Shown here piece by piece: positions 1 to 5,239 of a stretch of 5,239 nt of DNA (its first letter is position 1; every line of letters starts with the position of its first letter). A program made the translations under genes and the position numbers. The stretch covers positions 1-5,239 of the forward strand of contig CALBGO010000101.1 in NCBI GenBank assembly GCA_937894585.1, written 5' to 3'. The notes beneath the pieces are model-generated. The model did not search any database, was not told where the DNA came from, and saw nothing but the letters and a program-made list of their open reading frames with translations. The DNA comes from an uncultured Eubacterium sp. (GTDB taxonomy: Bacteria > Bacillota > Clostridia > Peptostreptococcales > Anaerovoracaceae).

Positions 1-62
1 ATAGAAGGCTATTGATCAGTTAATTAAATTTACAGACTTTTTTTCACAGTCTCCTTTTAAAC

Positions 63-87
63 AAGGCGGTTCAAACTGAACCGCCTT
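63..87 (-). terminator. Hairpin terminator after gene B, possibly bidirectional
   Basis: A perfect 10-pair GC-rich stem (AAGGCGGTTC with GAACCGCCTT) closes a 5-base loop, 19 bases past the gene B stop. On the minus strand the 3' side runs CTTGTTTAAAA, a short and imperfect T-tract. On the plus strand the stem is followed five bases later by TTTTT, so the element could also serve a convergent gene lying left of the window. Termination for gene B is the likelier role. Confidence 0.8.
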
Positions 88-106
88 AAGTGTTTTTGCA
101 CGCAGA

Positions 107-2428
107 TTATTTCACCTTGACTTTCTTGGTAACCCACTTGCCCCAAATTCTCGTGCCGTCGTCTAAGGTCTTGTATGCTCTGACTTTGATGTAGTGTGTT
201 TTGGACGGCAGATTCTTGATGGTAGAGATAATTCTCACATACTCGTTGTCTCTGTGGGTGATATATCTGTTTTTATACTTTCCGTTTCTTCCGTATTTCA
301 CCTGGTACTTGGTTGCGCCTTCCACCTTAGTGATGGTTACCTTCACTTTTCCCTTTGCAGCAGAAACTGCTTTCACTGCCGGTGTAACAGGGCGCACATC
401 GATGGTGATTCTCTTGGAGGCAGGTTCATAACGGACAGTGCCTGCTGTGGATACGGTAATCACAGCTCTTCCCGTTCCTTTTACGGTAACTCTTCCGGTT
501 GAGGAAACTTCTGCCACAGAGGTGTCGCTGCTGCTGTAAACCAGGTAGCCGTCTCCGTCGTGGTCTGCGTTCAGGTTAAAGGAATCGCTTTCCGGTGTTC
601 TGTAGTACTTGCTGTAGCGGCTGGTGACTTTCTGCTCTTTTCCGATGATGCGGAAGGTCAGTGTCTTTGTACCGCCGTAGTTTCCTTTTCCGGTCACAAT
701 GACTTCACCTGTTCCTGCGTTGCGGTTGTTTCTGTAGGAAACCGTGTAATCGATACCTGCCGTCAGCTTCTTCGTGCCGTCGTACAGCGTAACTGCCGGC
801 TTCTTTTCCAGTCCGTCATATTTGTAGCTGCTCTGAGAAAGAGTTCCGCTTACAGAAGAAATATCTTTCCCGATGATACGGAAGGTTTTCGTCAGGGAGC
901 CTGTATAGTTACCTTTTCCGTAGACAATGACAGAAGCAGTACCGATACGGTTGTTTCCAGAATAATGCAGTGTGTAGTCCACATCCTTTACCAGAGTTCT
1001 GCCGCCGCAGATGACGGTTACAGAAGGCTCCACAGGTCTTCCCGTATAGATAAAGGAATCACCGTAAAAGGATAATGTACCTGTGCTTAACAGACGAGGT
1101 GTGATGGTATAAGTAAACGGACCGAATTCACCTGCATAGCTGCCTTTTCCTACGATATAGTACTGATAGGTTCCGGCATTGATATTGCTGCCGCCTCTTA
1201 CTTCATAATCACGATTCAGAACGTAAGTCTTTCCCGGTGTGAGCGAGGTTACCGTAAAGTTCGGGGTAATAACAGAACCGGTGTAAGTATAGGTTGAAAT
1301 CGGCGACGGTGTTACTGTAATGTTCAGCTTTTCACATACATGAAAGTATTTTGTAAGATATCCTGTATAGTTTCCGCCGAGTTTTGCGCGGATAATCAGT
1401 GTTGCGGTGCCTGCCTTTTCATTGTTCAGCCATTCCAGATCATAGTCGATGTTTTCTGTCAAAACAGGAGAGCCGGAAAGACCGGTATCTTTGATAACCG
1501 GATGCGGTCTGCCGTTTACTTCCTGATTTGGGATTGCTTCTACGGAAACAGAAGAAAGGGATCTCTGCTCTATGGTAAAGGAAACCTCTTTGTGTCCGGC
1601 ATAAGCGCCTCTTCCTTCGATGACAAGATGTGCCGTTCCGGCATTTACATTGTTTTTATAAGAAATGACATAATCCTGATTCTGTACCAGTGTTTTCTTT
1701 GCAGTTCCCGTTCCGCTGGTAACTGTTACTGATGAAAAGGTTTGTTCTTTCCCGTTATATATAAATTTGGACGGATAGGTTGTAACAGTGATATCCGAGC
1801 TGTTCAGATCTGCACCGATTGATAACTTTACAATTCTGGTTCCTTTGTAATTTCCGGCGCCTGTAACGGTTACATCAAAGTAAGATCCGGCAGTGCCGCT
1901 TACTGTGGTTTCCGAAACAGTAAAATCCCGACTTGGAATCAGGTCTTTCCCGGTTTCACTGTCTTTCAGTTTGATATTATCTGCTGTAATTTCATCGCCT
2001 GCAGCAACGGGAGCCATATATCCCTCAGTAATGGTAGTATGGCTAATCTCCTTCTGTGCGATATTGTATTGACCGGTCACCTGATTTTCAGACGCATCTG
2101 CATCTTTCTTTTTTATGGTGACAGTCGTATAACCGGCATCGACCTGCGCAGTTTTACCATCACTACGGGAATAGACTACCTCATACCCTGCAGAAGAAAG
2201 CTGCTGCAGAGTATAGATTTCTGTATCTTTTTCAATACCGAGTACGGGGTTCTGCACTTTCCCGTTATATGACAAGGAAGTTTCGGTATAGTCTTCTGTC
2301 AACTTGATGCGGTATCCTCTAATATCTTCCGGCACGGCAGTCTGACCGGTATCTGCTGCAAATGCCATAGAAGGCATCATACACAGCACCATTGCAAGAG
2401 ACAAAAGTAATGCTAATATCTTTTTCAT
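107..2428 (-). CDS. Secreted multi-Ig-like repeat protein with BIG2-like and C-terminal Fn3-like domains
   Basis: A 773-residue protein. The ATG at 2428 is chosen because AAAGGA stands 8 bases upstream and the product begins with MKK and a full signal peptide cleaved probably after AFA (A24). An in-frame TTG at 2455 would add nine residues but has no such site. C16 is in the context MVLC, which is not a lipobox, so this is not a lipoprotein. Residues about 38-597 are seven Ig-like modules, the first two divergent. Their core is Y-[NTD]-G, then DY.[VL].Y.NN.NAGTA, then G.GNY.G and a closing F.I strand, resembling the MBG/YDG-type repeats of Clostridia surface proteins. Residues about 598-681 are BIG2-like (YSSSDTSVAEVSSTGRVTVK). 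Residues about 682-773 are Fn3-like (YQVKYG ... KVRAYK ... DDG ... WGKW). Mature-chain cysteines are C365 and C473. No catalytic motif, LPXTG, SLH or membrane anchor is seen. The array is probably an extended stalk or adhesin-type scaffold; the ligand is unknown. Confidence 0.94.
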   Translation of the reverse strand: MKKILALLLSLAMVLCMMPSMAFAADTGQTAVPEDIRGYRIKLTEDYTETSLSYNGKVQNPVLGIEKDTEIYTLQQLSSAGYEVVYSRSDGKTAQVDAGYTTVTIKKKDADASENQVTGQYNIAQKEISHTTITEGYMAPVAAGDEITADNIKLKDSETGKDLIPSRDFTVSETTVSGTAGSYFDVTVTGAGNYKGTRIVKLSIGADLNSSDITVTTYPSKFIYNGKEQTFSSVTVTSGTGTAKKTLVQNQDYVISYKNNVNAGTAHLVIEGRGAYAGHKEVSFTIEQRSLSSVSVEAIPNQEVNGRPHPVIKDTGLSGSPVLTENIDYDLEWLNNEKAGTATLIIRAKLGGNYTGYLTKYFHVCEKLNITVTPSPISTYTYTGSVITPNFTVTSLTPGKTYVLNRDYEVRGGSNINAGTYQYYIVGKGSYAGEFGPFTYTITPRLLSTGTLSFYGDSFIYTGRPVEPSVTVICGGRTLVKDVDYTLHYSGNNRIGTASVIVYGKGNYTGSLTKTFRIIGKDISSVSGTLSQSSYKYDGLEKKPAVTLYDGTKKLTAGIDYTVSYRNNRNAGTGEVIVTGKGNYGGTKTLTFRIIGKEQKVTSRYSKYYRTPESDSFNLNADHDGDGYLVYSSSDTSVAEVSSTGRVTVKGTGRAVITVSTAGTVRYEPASKRITIDVRPVTPAVKAVSAAKGKVKVTITKVEGATKYQVKYGRNGKYKNRYITHRDNEYVRIISTIKNLPSKTHYIKVRAYKTLDDGTRIWGKWVTKKVKVK
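110..385 (-). other. C-terminal Fn3-like domain of gene B
   Basis: Residues about 682-773 show an Fn3-like strand pattern: alternating hydrophobics in KVKVTITKV, then YQVKYG, then a long loop, then L-P-x-x-T-H-Y-I-K-V-R-A-Y, DDGT and a final W-G-K-W strand with a basic tail (KKVKVK). It aligns by eye with the last ~95 residues of gene A through YQV, KVRAY, DG and the final Trp. Such modules commonly close secreted proteins of Clostridia. Whether this one mediates binding or is only a cap cannot be told. Confidence 0.75.
386..637 (-). other. BIG2-like domain within gene B
   Basis: Residues about 598-681 of the product differ from the preceding repeats. They carry a typical BIG2 pattern: a Ser-rich strand reading YSSSDTSVAEV, then S-T-G-R-V-T-V-K-G and A-V-I-T-V-S. 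BIG2 domains are Ig-fold modules found in intimin-type and many Gram-positive surface proteins, usually serving as spacers or adhesion modules. Here the domain sits between the repeat array and the terminal Fn3-like domain. The class rests on motif recognition and the edges are approximate. Confidence 0.75.
638..2317 (-). repeat. Tandem Ig-like module array (about seven units of ~76 codons) inside gene B
   Basis: By residue of the 773-residue product, the approximate units are 38-128, 129-205, 206-288, 289-367, 368-444, 445-521 and 522-597. Units three to seven share a Y-x-G motif near the start, a central DY motif followed by an NN.NAGT-like turn, and most end in a G-[KR]-G-x-Y-x-G turn and a final beta strand. 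The first unit has an insertion and lacks the GNY turn; the second keeps GNYKG but lacks Y-x-G. The last two units both end in FRIIGK. Their DNA matches at 19 of 21 bases between 638-658 and 866-886, exactly 228 bases (76 codons) apart, which suggests that the distal units are the youngest duplications. Unit edges are judged by eye and may be off by several residues. Confidence 0.85.
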
Positions 2429-2436
2429 AATCTCTG

Positions 2437-2442
2437 TCCTTT
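2437..2442 (-). promoter_or_regulatory. Ribosome binding site of gene B
   Basis: AAAGGA on the minus strand lies 8 bases before the ATG at 2428. It decides the start: the in-frame TTG at 2455 lies upstream of this site, would translate through it, and has no comparable purine-rich site of its own. Confidence 0.85.
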
Positions 2443-2451
2443 CTTTACGGT

Positions 2452-2465
2452 ACAATTTGCATTGT
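2452..2465. promoter_or_regulatory. Small palindrome in the gene B leader
   Basis: ACAAT and ATTGT form a 5-base inverted repeat around a 4-base centre, reading ACAATGCAAATTGT on the minus strand, 9 bases upstream of the AAAGGA ribosome binding site. It could be a short RNA hairpin with a GCAA (GNRA-type) loop or an operator half-site pair, but an AT-rich 5-base match can easily arise by chance. Confidence 0.2.
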
Positions 2466-2490
2466 GTCCCTTTTTAATAGAAAGTCTGAT

Positions 2491-2525
2491 ACAAAAACAA
2501 GAGGAACAGGATAACCCGTTCCTCT
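2491..2525 (-). terminator. Rho-independent terminator after gene A
   Basis: On the minus strand AGAGGAAC pairs with GTTCCTCT. The stem extends inward through one G-T and two G-C pairs to a TTAT loop, giving an 11-pair stem (2500-2510 with 2515-2525). It is followed at once by the T-rich run TGTTTTTGT and preceded by an A-rich stretch. It begins 22 bases past the gene A stop. It should end most gene A transcripts before gene B. Confidence 0.9.
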
Positions 2526-2547
2526 GTATTTGTTTTCATTTGGAATC

Positions 2548-5238
2548 TTATTTGTAGATTCTGTTGCCCTTGTTGGACCAGTCGGAGTAGTATTTCTGAC
2601 CGTCGATTTCAACATAAGCTCTAACCTTGTAGAAGTATCTTGTACCTTTCTTCAGGTTCTTCTTGTTGTCCATGTAAGATTTCTTAGTCTTACCCATGAA
2701 CTTGTAGTTTTTCTGAGCTTTAGTTGATTTGTATACCTGGTAACCGTCGATGTAGGAAGCATCGCCGTCTTTTACCTTCCAGTTTACACGAATCTTATTG
2801 GACTTAGTGTAAAGCTTAGTGGATACGGACAGTTTCAGAGCTTCAGTTGCTTTGATAATGTTTGCCTTTACCTGTGCTTCTGCATAGAATAAAGTCTTAT
2901 CATTGATGACATCGTCAGCAGCATTATCACCAGCTTCAGCATCAGTCCAATACTCTACATATGCATCGTAAGCTTTTCTTGCGGCTTTTACTGCGTCAGC
3001 AGATGGGTTTTCACCCAGCTTATAAATTGCTTCGATTACATCTTTCAGTTCAGCAGCACGAACAGCGTCAAATTCGTCCTTTAATTCGCCTTTAGTCCAC
3101 TTATTGTCCCAAAGAGTTTCTTCATCATAAGCATCGATTAATGCCTGTACTGCTTCTACTTTAGATTTGTCTGCCGCAGTTAATTTTGCAGGAAGCGCTT
3201 TGATAGCGGCTTTAATTTCATCTTCAGCAATTTTCTTTAATGCTGCAATAGCCTTGTTTAATCTTGCTGTATCAACTTTAGCTTTTTCCTGATCAGTTAA
3301 AGCTTCATATGCATTGAATGCAGCTTTTACAGTTTCTTTTTCAGCATTAGTAATAGTTGCAGGTAATGCATCAATTGCATCCTGAACAGCCTTTACATTT
3401 GCTTTCTGTGCACCCTGAGCTGGATATGCTTCAATTGCTGCATAAACCTTATCCATCATACCCTTAGCAGCAGTGTTTGTTCTTGCACCGTTTTCAGCAA
3501 AAGTTTCTGCCATCAGAGCATTGAGACTATTATCATCAATTACGATTAAGTTAGGATCATTGCTCAGTTTTCCATGATTTTTTGCTTCAATATAATTCTT
3601 GGCAAGTTCCAGTTCTGTTTTTAATCCGGAAGATAAAGCTGTTTTGAACTCAGCAACAATAGTTTCGGCAGTTTTGATAGTGCTCGGAACAGTTACATCA
3701 TCTTTTGTTACAACAGCAATCTGTCTGGAAGTTGTGCAAGCATTAATTTCATCAACTCTCTTGTCAAATAAAGCATTGATCTTTTCCTTTTCAGGAGCAT
3801 AATACTTATCATCTGCACCTAAAGCGGCTTTTCTATCAGCTTCTGTCCGAGCCAAAGCAACTTCTTTGTCCCAAGCGAAACGATCTGCTGTAATGGAAGC
3901 GCCTTCAAGAATATCTTCATTGCTAACAGGACTCTTTGCTTCATAATAAACTTTCATTTTCAGATCTTTCATATTCTTGTCTATTACGGCAGCATCAAAG
4001 AGTAATTCTCCAGTTTTGTCAGTAGCAAGTTTGAAAGTAGCAGCTCTCTTTTCAGCATCAGCATATACATCATATCTTCCAGGTGCAGCAGCTAACTGTG
4101 CATCAAACTCACCTTCGGTACCCCATCTTTCAGCCTGTGCAATTGTACCTTCTTCAATAATAGCAAGAGCTACTGCTTTATACTTATCAAGATTAGCAAT
4201 GTTTTTATCTACAGTACCAGCTTTTAAATATTCGGCATACTTTTCAGCATATTTCTTTTCAACATATGCTTTATAAGCTGCTCTATTTGCTGCATCCTGT
4301 GCTTCATCGCCTTTTAAAGCATCTGAAGTTTTTAATGCATCAACACCCTCAATGAGATATTTTGTTGTAACTTTGTCACCATCGATTGTTTCGAAACCAG
4401 CAGATGGTTTCAGAGCAATTTTTTCATTGCCGGCAGTAATACGACCCCAGGTCGGAATTGCAGTAGTTCCATCTACCTTACCATCTGTTTTGAAAGATGT
4501 GATTGCAGCAATAGCATCAGTAACAGTTGCTAATGTTGCAGCTTTTTCTTTCGCAGCTGTTGTATCTGTAAATTTGATACCAGCTACATAATCTTTTGCA
4601 TCTTTTACAACCTGTGCTGCTTTTTCCGCATAAGTAATTTCAAATGCTTCGCCTTTGTTCATAACAGCATCAGAATATGCACCTAAGTCAACCTTATCTA
4701 ACTCAGCAGCAACATAGTTCTGAGTATAAGGCAGTAATACATTTAAAAGATTGTCTAAATATAACTGTGCACTATCTGTTCCATATACAACATTTAAGAA
4801 GTTGTCATATCCTGCAACTTGGCCATAATACGCATTTGTAATATCTAAATAATCGATATCAACTTTATTGCTGTCGCCAGTAAATGCCGCTTTCGCTAAA
4901 TCAATGCTACCAGCATCATTACCATCCTTAACCAGTTTTTCATACTGCTTCTGAATGACTTCTTTATAGTCATTGTACACTTTTAAAGCAACATCTTTTA
5001 ATGCTTTTGCATCCAGTTTAATATTATAAGTTGTTCCATCTACACTATAAACTTTAGATTCGTCTTTCAACACTGTTGTAGCACTATTATAGCTAGCATC
5101 CAGTTCAGCTAAAACAGCAGTACGAGCAGCGTCATAGTTCGGTGTTTTGCTAGTTGCAGCAAACACAGATCCAGCAGCGCCGAATGTGTAAGTGAAGACA
5201 ACTGACAATGCAAGAAGCACTGTTAAAAATTTCTTCAT
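2548..5238 (-). CDS. Secreted modular protein with uncharacterised N-terminal region, helical repeats and C-terminal Fn3-like domain
   Basis: An 896-residue protein. Residues 1-27 are a Sec signal peptide: MKK, a hydrophobic core, and a probable signal peptidase I site after SVFA (A27). Residues 28 to about 600 are rich in Ala, Lys, Asp and Glu, look mostly helical, and match no family I recognise. Residues about 601-705 hold short helical repeats with an A-I-x-A-L-P-A motif. Residues about 800-896 form an Fn3-like domain with the signature YQVY ... GTRYFYKVRAY ... DG ... SDW. There is one cysteine (C501). I see no LPXTG, SLH or C-terminal membrane segment, so it is either released or held by an unknown means. 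The ATG lies one base from the window edge, so no ribosome binding site can be seen; the start is chosen because it gives a complete signal peptide. A strong terminator follows the stop codon, and gene B lies downstream on the same strand. Role is unknown; a surface, S-layer-like or matrix protein is inference only. The reading frame is certain. Confidence 0.93.
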   Translation of the reverse strand: MKKFLTVLLALSVVFTYTFGAAGSVFAATSKTPNYDAARTAVLAELDASYNSATTVLKDESKVYSVDGTTYNIKLDAKALKDVALKVYNDYKEVIQKQYEKLVKDGNDAGSIDLAKAAFTGDSNKVDIDYLDITNAYYGQVAGYDNFLNVVYGTDSAQLYLDNLLNVLLPYTQNYVAAELDKVDLGAYSDAVMNKGEAFEITYAEKAAQVVKDAKDYVAGIKFTDTTAAKEKAATLATVTDAIAAITSFKTDGKVDGTTAIPTWGRITAGNEKIALKPSAGFETIDGDKVTTKYLIEGVDALKTSDALKGDEAQDAANRAAYKAYVEKKYAEKYAEYLKAGTVDKNIANLDKYKAVALAIIEEGTIAQAERWGTEGEFDAQLAAAPGRYDVYADAEKRAATFKLATDKTGELLFDAAVIDKNMKDLKMKVYYEAKSPVSNEDILEGASITADRFAWDKEVALARTEADRKAALGADDKYYAPEKEKINALFDKRVDEINACTTSRQIAVVTKDDVTVPSTIKTAETIVAEFKTALSSGLKTELELAKNYIEAKNHGKLSNDPNLIVIDDNSLNALMAETFAENGARTNTAAKGMMDKVYAAIEAYPAQGAQKANVKAVQDAIDALPATITNAEKETVKAAFNAYEALTDQEKAKVDTARLNKAIAALKKIAEDEIKAAIKALPAKLTAADKSKVEAVQALIDAYDEETLWDNKWTKGELKDEFDAVRAAELKDVIEAIYKLGENPSADAVKAARKAYDAYVEYWTDAEAGDNAADDVINDKTLFYAEAQVKANIIKATEALKLSVSTKLYTKSNKIRVNWKVKDGDASYIDGYQVYKSTKAQKNYKFMGKTKKSYMDNKKNLKKGTRYFYKVRAYVEIDGQKYYSDWSNKGNRIYK
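2551..2841 (-). other. C-terminal Fn3-like domain of gene A
   Basis: Residues about 800-896 contain KIRVNWKV, GYQVYKS, LKKGTRYFYKVRAY, DGQKYYSDW and a short basic end, the strand order of an Fn3-like fold. The segment is Lys- and Tyr-rich, unlike the acidic helical body before it. Its codon choice also differs: 11 of its 12 Tyr codons are TAC and 6 of 7 Asn codons are AAC, whereas 14 of the first 15 Tyr codons of the gene are TAT. This suggests a module with a separate history, or local selection on codon choice. Confidence 0.78.
3124..3438 (-). repeat. Helical A-I-x-A-L-P-A repeats inside gene A
   Basis: Two units with a 57-residue period are clear: residues 621-648 (AIDALPATIT, then AEK..V.AA) and 678-705 (AIKALPAKLT, then ADK..V.AV). 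The first continues as YEALTDQEKAKVD ... LNKAIAALKKI. A degenerate start, AIEAYPA, lies at 601-607 and a weaker related stretch (VIEAIYKLGENPSADAVKAARKAYDAY) at about 734-760. Similar Leu-Pro plus Leu-Thr helical repeats occur in surface proteins of Clostridia, usually as spacers. Function here is not known. Confidence 0.7.
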
Positions 5239-5239
5239 T

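Noticed and set aside
30..47. Minus-strand mini-ORF GTG AAA AAA AGT CTG TAA preceded by AAGGAG, resembling the start of an MKK signal peptide
   Set aside because: It is only five codons, the AAGGAG at 51-56 lies just 3 bases from the GTG, and it follows a terminator. Chance or a decayed start is more likely than a gene.
34..52. AGACT / AGTCT inverted repeat around a T-run beyond the gene B terminator
   Set aside because: A 5-pair stem with a 9-base loop in AT-rich sequence is weak and does not look like a working terminator.
2380..2428. Lipoprotein signal in gene B because of C16
   Set aside because: The residues before the Cys are MVL, which do not fit a lipobox, and a good AFA-A signal peptidase I site follows at residue 24.
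2429..2455. Upstream extension of gene B from a TTG start
   Set aside because: It would place nine charged residues before a complete MKK signal peptide and translate through the AAAGGA site. The ATG at 2428 is better on both counts.
2472..2500. Possible promoter TTGTTT, 17 bases, TTAAAA (or TATTAA at 2474-2479) for gene B
   Set aside because: The -35 box is made of the terminator T-run, the TTAAAA -10 matches at only 3 of 6 bases, and TATTAA gives a 15-base spacer. Not enough to call.
194..4591. Plus-strand open frames of 65-171 codons across both genes
   Set aside because: They lie wholly opposite the two long reading frames, have no consistent ribosome binding sites, and their translations show no recognisable domains; they are antisense shadows.
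1..5239. CRISPR array, tRNA/rRNA, mobile element or toxin-antitoxin system
   Set aside because: I looked on both strands and found no regular direct repeats with unique spacers, no transposase-like protein, no structural RNA pattern and no small paired genes.

Overview
The window carries two large genes, both on the minus strand. Each encodes a secreted, multidomain, apparently non-enzymatic surface-type protein. The style points to a low-to-mid GC Gram-positive bacterium of the class Clostridia, probably a gut-type Eubacteriales. The signs are Sec signal peptides beginning MKK, an AAAGGA ribosome binding site, Rho-independent terminators, and a mix of bacterial Ig-like repeats, a BIG2-like domain and C-terminal fibronectin-III-like domains typical of surface proteins in that group. 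This placement is inferred from protein style; no taxonomic marker is present.

Layout in the direction of transcription (right to left): gene A (5238 to 2548) encodes an 896-residue exported protein. It has a long Ala/Lys/Asp-rich region of unknown family, a short block of helical repeats, and a C-terminal Fn3-like domain. A strong intrinsic terminator (2491-2525) follows. Gene B (2428 to 107) encodes a 773-residue exported protein. It has about seven tandem Ig-like modules of roughly 76 residues, a BIG2-like domain and a C-terminal Fn3-like domain. A second hairpin terminator (63-87) ends the gene. The 119-base gap between the genes holds the terminator, a short leader with a small palindrome and the gene B ribosome binding site; no convincing promoter was found there. 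The terminal 106 bases hold only the second terminator.

The two proteins share export by Sec, a C-terminal Fn3-like module with the same signature (YQV ... KVRAY ... DG ... W), and no recognisable wall anchor (no LPXTG, SLH, GW or LysM motif and no C-terminal membrane helix). A shared role at the cell surface or in the secreted matrix is a reasonable inference, but nothing in the sequence gives a ligand, and no enzyme, nucleic-acid system, mobile element or CRISPR array is visible. The points most worth following are the unclassified 570-residue N-terminal region of gene A, the abrupt change in codon choice where its Fn3-like module begins, and the unexplained mode of surface retention.
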